A stretch of DNA of 64,000 nt from Nitrosomonas sp. (GCA_031316255.1 JALDQW010000001.1:3257485-3321484), one strand, 5' to 3'; counted from the stretch's first letter, positions 48,861-58,603 are shown. Notes: generated by a model from the sequence alone, not told the origin. Translations and numbers: made by a program.

Positions 48861-50102
48861 TTAAGCAAGATCACGCACCGCATTGCAATAGGTTTCGGAG
48901 ACGTCATTATTCGTGCACGCAGTAATACCGCCTTCGGCAGCCACGTGACGCAGCGCGCCTGTGATATGCCATATTTCATGGGCAATATGATTACAATTAC
49001 CGTTCGGATTGGGTTGATTGACCGCGATGAAAAACATGGAGGGTCCGGTATATTCAACATCATAGTCATTCCCGCGATCATCCTGTCCACCCAGAATGGT
49101 TGTGCCGCCGCCCGTACCGCGCACCTCATCAACAACCAGCATAGGAATACCGCGGGCACCGGCAACAAGATCGCCTTCACCGATTGTCTCCTGCGGTTCA
49201 GGCACATCACGTAAACCGAGAGGGTCGTTTGCAGGACGTGCATGCCGGCTCGCCGTTTCAATGGATGCGGCCCCGGGAATTAACGTCCAGTTAAAATCGA
49301 ATTTGATATTGAGACAGCAGTTGCGCAAAATGGTCTTCGCGCCATCGATAGCAGTGCGCAAATGCTCCATTGTTTCGCGGTTTGCCCGGCGTGCAAAAAA
49401 CACGGTTACCCACAGGTCTTTGATGCCGCCATTACAGTCTTCGCAATTGCCGTCAAAACAGCTGCGCTGCACAGACGGATTCAAACCGCCACGCTGCTGT
49501 ATCACGTGCGTGAGTTCATGCGCCAGCAGTTTGTCGCCTTCCAGAGTACCCGGCCGATACTGCCCCCTGTTAAACACAATATCGCGTCCCAGTGTAAAAG
49601 CACGTGCATGAATGGTTTCAGCCGACCGGGCAGCATGTTCATCCGTATGAATCCGTACATCCCCAAATCCATGCCCCATTCGCGACTCAAAAAATCCACG
49701 CCGCTCAACCGGCAGTTTCCTGCCTGCGCTCGACGGCGGCGCCTGGATAGTCCCCGCCTCAACCGCGCTACCAGTCTCATTCGTTTCCGGTTTAAGCTGC
49801 AATTCTTCCTCACATTCTTCACACAGCCGCTGTATGGATTGCGTGTCATTGGCAGGCCGGATTGCTGGCGCACCCGCTACAGCGGCACCTGCCTTACGGC
49901 CGGAAACAACCTGCTCGGCAACGCGGTCGGCTTCCTGTTCATAACAATCGTCAGGCTGCCCTATGCGCAGTTTAGACTGGATTCTTCCGCCCTGAATAAC
50001 CGACTGAACGGCTAATGGCTGTTCGGCATTCAAGTGAACGGACGGCCTTTTCTTTGATACCACCGCCGGCCTGGATTTCTTCTGTAATAATTGAATGTTC
50101 AT
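48861..50102 (-). CDS. eCIS cargo: DUF4157 + second zincin-like domain
   Basis: A 413-residue protein. The N-terminal module has YEQEADRVAEQVVSG, a Cys motif QRLCEECEEELQ, FFESRMGHGFGDVRIHTDE and HELTH (195-199). The C-terminal domain begins with CFDGNCEDC and carries a second HExxH, HEIWH (375-379), followed by Gly382 and His386. That is close to, but one residue longer than, the metzincin motif HExxHxxGxxH. A metalloprotease payload is the natural reading; the substrate is unknown. It is paralogous in its first 200 residues to the 396-residue protein at 51323-52513. Confidence 0.8.
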   Translation of the reverse strand: MNIQLLQKKSRPAVVSKKRPSVHLNAEQPLAVQSVIQGGRIQSKLRIGQPDDCYEQEADRVAEQVVSGRKAGAAVAGAPAIRPANDTQSIQRLCEECEEELQLKPETNETGSAVEAGTIQAPPSSAGRKLPVERRGFFESRMGHGFGDVRIHTDEHAARSAETIHARAFTLGRDIVFNRGQYRPGTLEGDKLLAHELTHVIQQRGGLNPSVQRSCFDGNCEDCNGGIKDLWVTVFFARRANRETMEHLRTAIDGAKTILRNCCLNIKFDFNWTLIPGAASIETASRHARPANDPLGLRDVPEPQETIGEGDLVAGARGIPMLVVDEVRGTGGGTTILGGQDDRGNDYDVEYTGPSMFFIAVNQPNPNGNCNHIAHEIWHITGALRHVAAEGGITACTNNDVSETYCNAVRDLA

Positions 50103-50196
50103 CTTTTTTGCATGACCTTTTCACCGATGAATATGGATATACAGAAACCTTGAGAAACACCCGCACATTGTGCTTCTCCGTTATGATGATTTTAGA

Positions 50197-50985
50197 CTAA
50201 AAATGGCCTGAAAACCCGATACCTGCACCGACTTGCCGCACATGAGCAAGATCATTCGGATCGGCATTCAAATCAAGCTGCAAATCCAGTTTGAAACCCT
50301 GTCCGATTGATATTGGAATATCAAGCTCAAGCACACCATTGTTTAAAAAATCATATGACTTCAAACCAACACCTGTTCCATACGACAAAATCGTTCCCAA
50401 CGTTTCATTCGCACCCAAAAACCCGAAGCTGGTTTGCAGCAAATTCACCCCCAGACCGTACCGCAAAAAAGTATTCCACATCAACTCATTGTCTCCGGGA
50501 AATAATGTTGCAACACGATAAAACTGATGCGCATTAGCCCACAGGTTCTCATCGATATCAAGCTTCAGCGCAGAAGCCAGGCATCGAAAATCCGGAAATT
50601 CAGGATTGGCATAACACCGGCTTGTACGCGCGGAACCACCGCCAGGCGCAGGCGCAACCGAAGGAAGCACCGGCGCGCCACTTTCTCTTCTTTCTCTCCC
50701 TTCTCCCTCAAGCGACCCGGATTGTTCCTGTCGCTGCACTAAAACCTCGGAGGTTTGTGACACACCAAAAGCATTCATCTGCTGCCTGATTCGGCCATTC
50801 ATACGATCGGCATCACGTTTATGTTGGCCGTCTGATTGCGTTGCACATCGGCCGGATAGCTGTCTTTGATTATTATTCAACAACGCTCGGACAGACCGGA
50901 CCTGGCCGCTGCTTATCCGCGTTATAACCTGTTTTCCGCGTGCCACCGGGCGTTTTAACTTCCTATGTGCTGCAGTAACTTCCAT
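50197..50985 (-). CDS. eCIS-linked protein with degenerate leader and barrel-like C-terminus
   Basis: A 262-residue protein of unknown family. The N-terminus (SDGQHKRDADRMNGRIRQQM, about 51-70) resembles the conserved xxEADRxANQV segment of the DUF4157 proteins next door, but the HELTH part is absent. A low-complexity linker (EGEGRERRESGAPVLPSVA) leads to a domain whose second half alternates hydrophobic strands (GVLELDIPISIGQG; FKLDLQLDLNADPND) and ends in Phe, as outer-membrane beta barrels do. It could be cargo carrying the leader without the protease module. Same operon: 21 bases after the upstream gene. Confidence 0.55.
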   Translation of the reverse strand: MEVTAAHRKLKRPVARGKQVITRISSGQVRSVRALLNNNQRQLSGRCATQSDGQHKRDADRMNGRIRQQMNAFGVSQTSEVLVQRQEQSGSLEGEGRERRESGAPVLPSVAPAPGGGSARTSRCYANPEFPDFRCLASALKLDIDENLWANAHQFYRVATLFPGDNELMWNTFLRYGLGVNLLQTSFGFLGANETLGTILSYGTGVGLKSYDFLNNGVLELDIPISIGQGFKLDLQLDLNADPNDLAHVRQVGAGIGFSGHF

Positions 50986-51006
50986 CTCTCATCCGTTACA
51001 TTGCGG

Positions 51007-51288
51007 TTATGGCCCGATATACCCTTTACTGACCTTGATCTGCTTGACAGAATCCCCGCAAAGGTGAAATTCCATCAGCCACTTTTCACGTATCAGTTTC
51101 CATTTTCCAGATGCCGGCACCGAACAGTAGATTACCGACTGTACGCGCTCCGAACATTCCAGACCATGCCGACTGGCAAAGCGATAAACATCCGTCTCAC
51201 GGGACCCTTTACTCAGATTTTCCGTCAACACATGTTCAACCTGTTCCACACTTTCAAGTGCGCTCCAATCAATCTCAACCGCATCCAT
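51007..51288 (-). CDS. Small unknown protein inside the cargo block
   Basis: A 93-residue soluble protein (MDAVEIDWSALESVEQVEHV start; GKWKLIREKWLMEFHLCGD). No family recognised. It lies between cargo genes with gaps of 34 and 21 bases, so it is translated with them. Chaperone, adaptor or immunity roles are possible, but the sequence supports none directly. Confidence 0.55.
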   Translation of the reverse strand: MDAVEIDWSALESVEQVEHVLTENLSKGSRETDVYRFASRHGLECSERVQSVIYCSVPASGKWKLIREKWLMEFHLCGDSVKQIKVSKGYIGP

Positions 51289-51322
51289 TCTCGAAAAAAA
51301 ATTGAATTAAAATAAAACTTGC

Positions 51323-52513
51323 TTAAAGATTCGGATCACCCCAACCCGGGGCGATCGCCACGGGCTTGCTGCGCGGCACACTACAATTGGACAACAGCGT
51401 ACTCACGACTGTGTTACTGTTCGGCCCGGTCGGTGCATATGGTGTGCATGTTCCATCGATCCGGCTTAACTCTGAAGCGAAACAACTGTCTTTACCACAA
51501 GCACTTGCACCGCTGAGCACAGTCACAGAAGGTGCAGAGGTATCCCAGTCCACAGTACCCGCCACATAACGCCCATGCGTGCCAATAATAGTTCCATATT
51601 CACCGGCATCGACACCGGGGCAACTGCCGCCGGGACCGCCGCGATAATAAAACTCCGTACCGGCGCTATCCGTATATACGATAAACAAATGCCAAATCGG
51701 CAACCCACTTAAAACACCGCCAATATGCGTCGCCCGCACATCCACTTTACACGCTGATCCTGTTCCTGTAGATGGCGCCGTATTATCTTCATCGTTCTCA
51801 TCCGAAGACCCTGACGAGTCAGACGATGAAGAAGATGAGAATCTTTGAATCATCCCATCTGTTGATAATTGTTTCAACTGCGCCCGGTTTTCTGGGAGTG
51901 CGGTTATTGCAGCGCGTTGCTGTATAACATGCACCAATTCATGCGCCAGCAATCGATCGCTGTCACGGGTACCCGGTTGATACTCGCCTGCATTGAATAC
52001 GATATCGCGCCCCAAAGTATAAGCACGAGAATTAATCGCTTCCGCCGAGCGCGCGGCTTGTTCATCCGTATGAATACGCACATTTTCAAAACCATAGCCC
52101 ATGCGCGATTCGAAGAAACTGCGTTGACTCACCGATAGTTTCTGTCCCGAACCCATTTTAGGACTCGCATTGCTGACTTCTCCACTCGCACCACCGCTTG
52201 ACACATTATTGATGGGCTTACGCTGCAATTCTTCCCCACAGTCTTCGCACATCCGTTGCGCACCACTGACACCCTCAATATGACGAACTGCCCCCGCACC
52301 ATGGCCGCCTGACACAACCTGATTGGCAATGCGATCAGCTTCCTGCTCGAACCGGTCATTTTGAGGCCCGATTTTTAATGCTGCCTGCGCCCGATTTGCC
52401 CCAAGAATTTGTTTAACACTTGCCGCTTGAGGCGCATGCAAAATTTTGTCTTTTGGACGGGGCCGGGATACTGGAGAACCTGTACAGGATGTTCGATAAG
52501 TCAGAGCAAACAT
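51323..52513 (-). CDS. eCIS cargo: DUF4157 + Ser-linked C-terminal domain
   Basis: A 396-residue protein. The N-terminal module has FEQEADRIANQVVSG, QRMCEDCGEELQ, FFESRMGYGFENVRIHTDE and HELVH (191-195). A Ser/Asp linker (226-246) joins it to an unknown 140-residue domain. There, IWHLFIVYTDSAGTEFYYRG and the late YAPTGPNSNTVVSTLLSNC recall papain-fold or NlpC/P60-like peptidases, but no Cys-His pair can be assigned with confidence. The ATG lies three bases after the DUF6519 gene stop. Confidence 0.78.
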   Translation of the reverse strand: MFALTYRTSCTGSPVSRPRPKDKILHAPQAASVKQILGANRAQAALKIGPQNDRFEQEADRIANQVVSGGHGAGAVRHIEGVSGAQRMCEDCGEELQRKPINNVSSGGASGEVSNASPKMGSGQKLSVSQRSFFESRMGYGFENVRIHTDEQAARSAEAINSRAYTLGRDIVFNAGEYQPGTRDSDRLLAHELVHVIQQRAAITALPENRAQLKQLSTDGMIQRFSSSSSSDSSGSSDENDEDNTAPSTGTGSACKVDVRATHIGGVLSGLPIWHLFIVYTDSAGTEFYYRGGPGGSCPGVDAGEYGTIIGTHGRYVAGTVDWDTSAPSVTVLSGASACGKDSCFASELSRIDGTCTPYAPTGPNSNTVVSTLLSNCSVPRSKPVAIAPGWGDPNL

Positions 52514-52516
52514 AAT

Positions 52517-55500
52517 TTAGCCTTTGGTAATCAAGTCTTGCGCAGACACAATGAGCCGCTTTGCCGTCGCTGAACTTATACTGCGCACGGTTGTGAGTCT
52601 GGTTGCATCAGCGCCAGCCAGGTCTTCTACAGTGCTGATTCCCAGACTGCGTAAATCTGTATCGATTTCCGCAGTTACGAGCGGCAGCGTCATAACCGGT
52701 TTGGTCTTATTAACCGCAAATCGAAGGTCTTGTTGCTGTTTACCGGCTTCAAGAATATTCTTATTCAACTCGACCAGTTCTGCTGACAACGTGTTACGCA
52801 CCGACTGGATGGATTCAACTTGCACCTTGAGCGCAGCAAGTTCTTCCTGAACAGCCAGTTTTTCCGATTTCAGGGTGTCAATTTCAGTCCGGACTGCACT
52901 CAGTTCACCCAGATCCGCCCGGCGTGTTTCTACTTTTGCCAACTCGGCATTCAGCGCATCAAAATTGGCCAAAGCCTGTTTCCGATTTTCAAAATCCTGC
53001 AGTTCGGCTTTTACATTATCGGGTAGCGTTGCGGTAACAGTTGCGGGCTGTTTTTCAATGGCATAAAAAGCCACCTTGCCATCTTTCTGGTATAGCGTGA
53101 CTTTACTGCCCGGATCAATGCGTTGCGGGGTCTGGTTGAATTCAGTCAGATATACACCGGCATTATTGGCATCGTATTTTTTTATCGCGGCTACTTCGAC
53201 CTGATTGTTATTCAATTCCTTGATCGCATCATTGACATCACTTTGCAGCAACGCCTGTTTGCGCACCCCGATATTTTTACGGCGGCCGGTATCAGCCAGC
53301 GCAACAGCACGATCAGTCGCCAATTGACCGATAAACTGCGTTGTTTTAACCTGGTTTCTGAGCCCCGCTCTGATATCGGTGCGCTGATAGGTCTGCACGC
53401 TTTTTCTTGCAGTATTTGCGCTGACTCGATTTGTTACCGTTTGTGCAGAACCGATTGCCGGTATGGGTTTAATCACGTTATCCTGTTGCTTGGCAAAGAA
53501 ATCCGGCAAAATCGAACAGCACAGTCTTCCCACCGTCGTTTTCAGCAACGGCCAGACGGGAACAATCGAGAACCAGTATTCCATGGTTGGAAACGATTTC
53601 ACATACTTGCGCTTGTCAAAATTGCAGATGTTATACACCTTGTTATCGCGCACCTCGACGGTCGCAAGATAAATCACGTCCTCATCATCACAGGTAGGGC
53701 ATTTCACCAGCAAATGATCGCAGAAGCAATCTTTCAGGTATTGCAACAGGCCACCGAACAAGGCATAAAATACGCGCAGCACTTCCTGACGGTATTGTGC
53801 GAGTTGCTGCAGAAATGCGTCGGTCACATCGAGTTCATTGGCCGGAATCACGCTCACGGTATTGCTGATATAATTCAGGGCATAAATCTGACCGCTGCCT
53901 GAATCGACCCGCACATCTGTCGGCTGGATTTGGACCGGCACACGGAACACATTGCTTTTCTTGCCATTTTCATCGACTGTCTGGATACGATAGCCATCTT
54001 CCATCGCCAGTAATACCTGTTTCGATTCCTGATGATAGGCAAGACTGACGGTTGTATTCTCGATATCCAGCGTTGAGACAGGCTGGTTGTTATCACCAAC
54101 CGGTAAATTATAGGTCAAAAGCCGTTTGTTATCGGCGCCGTTGGGGCCATCGACAACGACATACAACCGTCCCGATCCACGACCACTTTTCTGGCTTACG
54201 GTTAAACCATCAGTGCCAGACAATGTCTGGCCGCTTTCATCCGTCAAAGGCAGTTCTTGCGGATTCTGTGTCTGCTGGCCGTCGATATTGAGGTTGCAAA
54301 TAAATACCCGGTCGTAGCGATCCGGATCAATGTCTTTTGACACACCCGTGCAATAGGCAAGCGCCGCTTGGCTATCAATGGCCAAATGACCGACTGCGTT
54401 AAATGCGTAGACGGGCTCTGGCCGCGGTTTTTCCTGGTCCATCAGCACTTCGGGGCGCAGATAAAAAAGCCCCTTGCCATAACCAACCGCATAAATCAGT
54501 CCGCTATCCTTTTGCGACATTTGCATGCCGGTAATTTCTATGTCGCAAAGAATCGTCATTTCTTCCCAGGCATGGTTGTCATTGACGCGGGCTATTCCGA
54601 ATACCGAATCGATGCCGCGCACGCTGGCAGCGGCATACAGCAATGCGCCATCCTGTGAAAAGGTGATTGCAGACACTTCGGCGCCCTCGGCGGACGGCAT
54701 TTCCAGTACCTGTATCAGTTCCTGTTTCTCAACACTATAGACATTGATGGTATTATCGGTGCCGCCATAGGAATACACCCGGTCTCCGGATGGATGCAAT
54801 TGGATACGGGTATGCAGGTTTTTGCCAAAGTAGGTCGTCATCCCGGTCTTCTCAAACGGATAATCGGGAAAATCCTGCCCCTGAAACATTGCGCAGAATG
54901 TTTTACTTTGCAAAAGACTTCTTAAATTCAGGTAAATGTCACGTAATATCAAATGCTCTTTACGGGACAGAAACACATAAGATCCATTCTCCTGATTGAA
55001 CAATTGAACGATCAAGTTGATAAAACTCGTCAGCTTTCTGCGTTCAATCGAAACCGGCCCATTTGTACCACCTTCAACTTCATTCAGTTCGTCGGTGTTC
55101 AGAAACTTGAATTCGGACACAATCGCTTCCACCAGATCCACGATACATTTCTGATAGAAATCCATCAGCAAGGTACCGTCCAGTATGGATTTATCGGCAT
55201 GCTTTTCTGAATCGTAAGGTTCAACGACAACCTGTGGCTGACCGTTAGCATCACGTTCCAGACGCAGGCAGACCGTGCCGTTACCCTCTTTTAGCACTTG
55301 GGTCCCCTGTTCTTCCAGCGCCTCGATACGCTGTATCAGATCAATAATCCGTTCGGATTCAAGAACGATATCATCGCCTTCACAGGTAATGGCATAGCCG
55401 GAAGTTATCTTGACTTCCCGCCGTTCCGCTACGCCGTCTTCGTCATCAGGATCAATATGCGTATCGGGTCCGCAGCGCGCGATCAATCCACAGACTATCC

Positions 55501-56974
55501 CCCAGCCATGCAGATGTTTGTTATGCCAGCGCAGATCGCGCGAATGGCACAACTGATCGATCGCATCCTGCACTGTTTTTGCGGTTGACAGACTGTCACA
55601 TTGGCTGCCGTCGTAACAAACATCTGTTGCCAGAATATCGGTCAGCGGCGGAAATTCAAAGCGTTTGCACTGATCACTGTCATACGCAACAAACTCACCG
55701 CCGATAACACTGCCAAGCGTCATGTAATGATGCACAATGCCGCGGGGTTCTTCATCAATCAACAGTACATCTCCGGCCACATTAACGGCCTGCCGCACAA
55801 CCGCATACCAAAAGTCACCGGCCAGAACCGGCAAGTCGGCAATTTCGACAGTCAACGTCATCACATCGTGATTGATTATCACCGTGCTGCCTTCAGTGAC
55901 ATGACCATGCGCGTCGCTACTCGAACCGGTGGACAAGTCCACGCCACGATCCGCGCCAGCGACCAGAGTCCAGTTGCCTGCTATTTTTTCAAGCGCGCAG
56001 TACCCGTCCCACCGGCGCACAGCGGTATAATCCGACGGTACCGAATCCGGGTAGCCTTTGGTTAATTCACCGCGTACCGGGGTAAAACCCGTCGCCAGGT
56101 GTTTTCCCAGATGCTTTTCGCTGTCATAGGTTTCCGGCGTAATTGCATCGGGATCAAGAAACCCGTCAAAAAATTCATACACCCAGTTATCCGAACCGAA
56201 ACCTGTCGGTTCAACGCCAATAGCATACTGCTCTGCACCGTTTTCAGACGACCATTTCAGGATAACGCGTTCAGGCTGACCACTTGCATTATATTGGACA
56301 TCATGCACTTCAACGCGAAACAGGTAATTTCCCAATTTGTCCTGTAGCGCAATCTCCTCTGCGCAGGGATCGCAGGGGTCCGGCTCGGTACTGCCCTGGC
56401 GCAATTCCAGTGTCAGCTTCGCTTCGCCAACCGGTGGATTGTGCGCGGCATTTTCTGGTGTTACTTCGGTTTCACACCATTTCACCTGCGCCATGGTTTG
56501 TGTACGGGTACAGGTATCTGCACCATGCAGGCCGGGATCGAGCAATTGTTGATCTTCCAGTGCAATAACCGTACGTTCCCAGACATCGACATAGAGCTGA
56601 TAATCCCCTGCGGGTAGCGCCGGCGCACCCGGAAAATCCGCCTGATGCTCATATTCAAATGCAACGCCGGTTGGATCGGTCAACGTTGCGGCAGGATCAG
56701 GGCGCACCTGCGCAATAATGCCGTCCACATAGCAATACCCCCACTGCAATGTGTAGCTTTTGCTGCCATCGGGATTTTCGGCAATCCTGACCAGACCCCG
56801 GTCGCGCGGCGTACCACTGCCGATTATGTCGGTTAATGCATCGGCCAGCCTGCTTTTGCTAAGATCGGTCAGTTCGTTCCAGTCGGCATCGGTGAGCATT
56901 CTGCCCATTTGCTGATAAATGCCGGAATAACGCTTTTTGGCATCAAAGCTGTTTCGTGACAGTTGTGTTTTCAT
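52517..56974 (-). CDS. DUF6519 injection-system protein with propeller, coiled coil and HhH tail
   Basis: A 1485-residue protein, probably a peripheral baseplate or fibre component. The N-terminus (MKTQLSRNSFDAKKRYSGIY; RMLTDADWNELTDL; WGYCYVDGIIAQVRPD) is the DUF6519 hallmark seen in phage-like and eCIS loci. Residues about 700-1080 repeat in a propeller-like way (GDRVYSYGGTDNTINVYSVE; SGQIYALNYISNTVSVIPA). A Cys-rich strip (CDHLLVKCPTCDDEDV) follows, then a coiled coil (about 1330-1420), then a helix-hairpin-helix-like end (LGISTVEDLAGADATRLTTV). This mix could give host binding plus assembly contacts. The ATG at 56974 is preferred to an upstream TTG. Confidence 0.8.
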   Translation of the reverse strand: MKTQLSRNSFDAKKRYSGIYQQMGRMLTDADWNELTDLSKSRLADALTDIIGSGTPRDRGLVRIAENPDGSKSYTLQWGYCYVDGIIAQVRPDPAATLTDPTGVAFEYEHQADFPGAPALPAGDYQLYVDVWERTVIALEDQQLLDPGLHGADTCTRTQTMAQVKWCETEVTPENAAHNPPVGEAKLTLELRQGSTEPDPCDPCAEEIALQDKLGNYLFRVEVHDVQYNASGQPERVILKWSSENGAEQYAIGVEPTGFGSDNWVYEFFDGFLDPDAITPETYDSEKHLGKHLATGFTPVRGELTKGYPDSVPSDYTAVRRWDGYCALEKIAGNWTLVAGADRGVDLSTGSSSDAHGHVTEGSTVIINHDVMTLTVEIADLPVLAGDFWYAVVRQAVNVAGDVLLIDEEPRGIVHHYMTLGSVIGGEFVAYDSDQCKRFEFPPLTDILATDVCYDGSQCDSLSTAKTVQDAIDQLCHSRDLRWHNKHLHGWGIVCGLIARCGPDTHIDPDDEDGVAERREVKITSGYAITCEGDDIVLESERIIDLIQRIEALEEQGTQVLKEGNGTVCLRLERDANGQPQVVVEPYDSEKHADKSILDGTLLMDFYQKCIVDLVEAIVSEFKFLNTDELNEVEGGTNGPVSIERRKLTSFINLIVQLFNQENGSYVFLSRKEHLILRDIYLNLRSLLQSKTFCAMFQGQDFPDYPFEKTGMTTYFGKNLHTRIQLHPSGDRVYSYGGTDNTINVYSVEKQELIQVLEMPSAEGAEVSAITFSQDGALLYAAASVRGIDSVFGIARVNDNHAWEEMTILCDIEITGMQMSQKDSGLIYAVGYGKGLFYLRPEVLMDQEKPRPEPVYAFNAVGHLAIDSQAALAYCTGVSKDIDPDRYDRVFICNLNIDGQQTQNPQELPLTDESGQTLSGTDGLTVSQKSGRGSGRLYVVVDGPNGADNKRLLTYNLPVGDNNQPVSTLDIENTTVSLAYHQESKQVLLAMEDGYRIQTVDENGKKSNVFRVPVQIQPTDVRVDSGSGQIYALNYISNTVSVIPANELDVTDAFLQQLAQYRQEVLRVFYALFGGLLQYLKDCFCDHLLVKCPTCDDEDVIYLATVEVRDNKVYNICNFDKRKYVKSFPTMEYWFSIVPVWPLLKTTVGRLCCSILPDFFAKQQDNVIKPIPAIGSAQTVTNRVSANTARKSVQTYQRTDIRAGLRNQVKTTQFIGQLATDRAVALADTGRRKNIGVRKQALLQSDVNDAIKELNNNQVEVAAIKKYDANNAGVYLTEFNQTPQRIDPGSKVTLYQKDGKVAFYAIEKQPATVTATLPDNVKAELQDFENRKQALANFDALNAELAKVETRRADLGELSAVRTEIDTLKSEKLAVQEELAALKVQVESIQSVRNTLSAELVELNKNILEAGKQQQDLRFAVNKTKPVMTLPLVTAEIDTDLRSLGISTVEDLAGADATRLTTVRSISSATAKRLIVSAQDLITKG

Positions 56975-57022
56975 AATCAAAATTCCGTAAATAACAAAAT
57001 GATTTGTTAATACTCGTTGCGT

Positions 57023-58594
57023 CTACTCAGGTATATCCAGCAGACGCGTATCAGGGATGACCACGGCTTCCTTACCCAGCGGCAAATAATCGTTGAGTTT
57101 TTCAATAACTGCATCAGCCAGTAGACTTAAATAATCGCTGTGATAGGCGCCCATTTCGGTGCCGTCTTCCGCGCCGTGCACGATGGCTTCTGGAGTCGCT
57201 GGATGCAATACCCCGCAACCCCGTTCACCAAATTTCGTTGAAAACATCACCGGTAAAGCACGCGTGGTATGAATCAATCGCATATCGCCTTCATCCTGAT
57301 CCTTGGCGATACGTGAATACCGGACGCAGTGTCGTACCGGCGGAGTCAGATCGGGCAGGTGATGCCTGTGAACCAGTCCCAGAAAAATGCAATCGCTGGC
57401 AAAAAGATGCTCGCTCAAGGTCGACTCCAGAACCGTGCAATACTCCAGCTTAACCAGCCCGCGTGCAGCCTGAACCTGTCTAAACAAACAGTCTTTGGCC
57501 GTAATCACGGCAGACACTTTGTCGATACTGTGCACTTCAACCTTGCGTGCAGCGCACTTCACCAACTCCACCCGTCCAGAATCCAGCACTAACGTATTGA
57601 GTATATTGACGCCTTCAAAGCGCCAGATATGAAAATCGGGATCACCAACACCATCGGCAACCTGTCCAAGCTGGATCGTCCTGCGAATATTGACCGGACT
57701 GAAATTGTCCCGACCGAATGTCTTATTACGATAGACTGTGGTATTTCCCTCGGTTATCACATCAATACGTTTCAAAAACGCTTCGCCGGGTTCTTCCGAC
57801 CAGTTCACGGTCTGTATGTTTGCAGGAAAAGAACCGGCCGGCGGAACGGTATAGAGCAAAATACGATCCGGATGAAAATGACCGTGCCGCCAGTTTCCAC
57901 AACGAAAATCCACGGTGCGGCGGGAAACATCTTCATAGCTGCCAGGGTTGCATGGCGCGCCATGAAAACTCACCTGACGCCATACCCGGGCGTCGCCATC
58001 GATTTCACTTTGCTGCGCAGCCGGATTACTGGTGTTGGATGAAACGGCGCCGGATGTACAACGAAAATCCGGTGTAACGACCGGCAAATCGGGATGACGG
58101 GACGCAATTGACGGCGGTTCCACAGGCACGGTTTTACTGAAACCATAAAGCGTTTCCGGAATAAGCGGCGCGTCAATTCGCGGCGTCATGGCGACATGCT
58201 TCCAGCCTTCGTGCAATACCACTTCGAGTTGCGCAATCGATTCGGCCACTTCTTCAACGACGCGCAGCGTCCCTTTTCTCTGCCGCCAGCGGATGGCTTT
58301 GGCAATTTCATCGCGGCGGCCTTTTACCAGCGGAGAAACCAGCCGCACATCCAGCAAATCTGCAAAATAGGGTAACAGCCAGTCCTGACACGCCAGTGAA
58401 TTATCCAGCGGATTATCCGGGAAATTATCGGCAAGCAATTGATCCAGCGTCGCGTGCAGTTGATTGAGCAACACCGCATTGCCGGTGAAATATTTCTTCA
58501 GATCCCCACTGCCGCCATACTGCGAATTATCCCGATTGCGGTAAACCGCCGGGACAATTCGATAAAGTATTTTGTCATACGCTTTGTCAACCAT
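57023..58594 (-). CDS. Phage tail protein I-like baseplate component
   Basis: A 523-residue protein. The start (YDKILYRIVPAVYRNRD) and the block LPYFADLLDVRLVSPLVKGR, then EIAKAIRWRQRKGTLRVVEEVA, are typical of gpI-like tail proteins of the TIGR02242/eCIS type. The extended C-terminus (GVGDPDFHIWRFEGVNILNT; ERGCGVLHPATPEAIVHGAE) looks beta-rich. It should sit at the baseplate periphery and link to fibres. It is nine bases after the J-like gene, in the same operon. Confidence 0.85.
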   Translation of the reverse strand: MVDKAYDKILYRIVPAVYRNRDNSQYGGSGDLKKYFTGNAVLLNQLHATLDQLLADNFPDNPLDNSLACQDWLLPYFADLLDVRLVSPLVKGRRDEIAKAIRWRQRKGTLRVVEEVAESIAQLEVVLHEGWKHVAMTPRIDAPLIPETLYGFSKTVPVEPPSIASRHPDLPVVTPDFRCTSGAVSSNTSNPAAQQSEIDGDARVWRQVSFHGAPCNPGSYEDVSRRTVDFRCGNWRHGHFHPDRILLYTVPPAGSFPANIQTVNWSEEPGEAFLKRIDVITEGNTTVYRNKTFGRDNFSPVNIRRTIQLGQVADGVGDPDFHIWRFEGVNILNTLVLDSGRVELVKCAARKVEVHSIDKVSAVITAKDCLFRQVQAARGLVKLEYCTVLESTLSEHLFASDCIFLGLVHRHHLPDLTPPVRHCVRYSRIAKDQDEGDMRLIHTTRALPVMFSTKFGERGCGVLHPATPEAIVHGAEDGTEMGAYHSDYLSLLADAVIEKLNDYLPLGKEAVVIPDTRLLDIPE

Positions 58595-58603
58595 CGTTCA
58601 ACT

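Noticed and set aside
53123-53902. 259-codon plus-strand frame inside the DUF6519 gene
   Set aside because: Fully antisense to a conserved coding region, with no ribosome site or family match.
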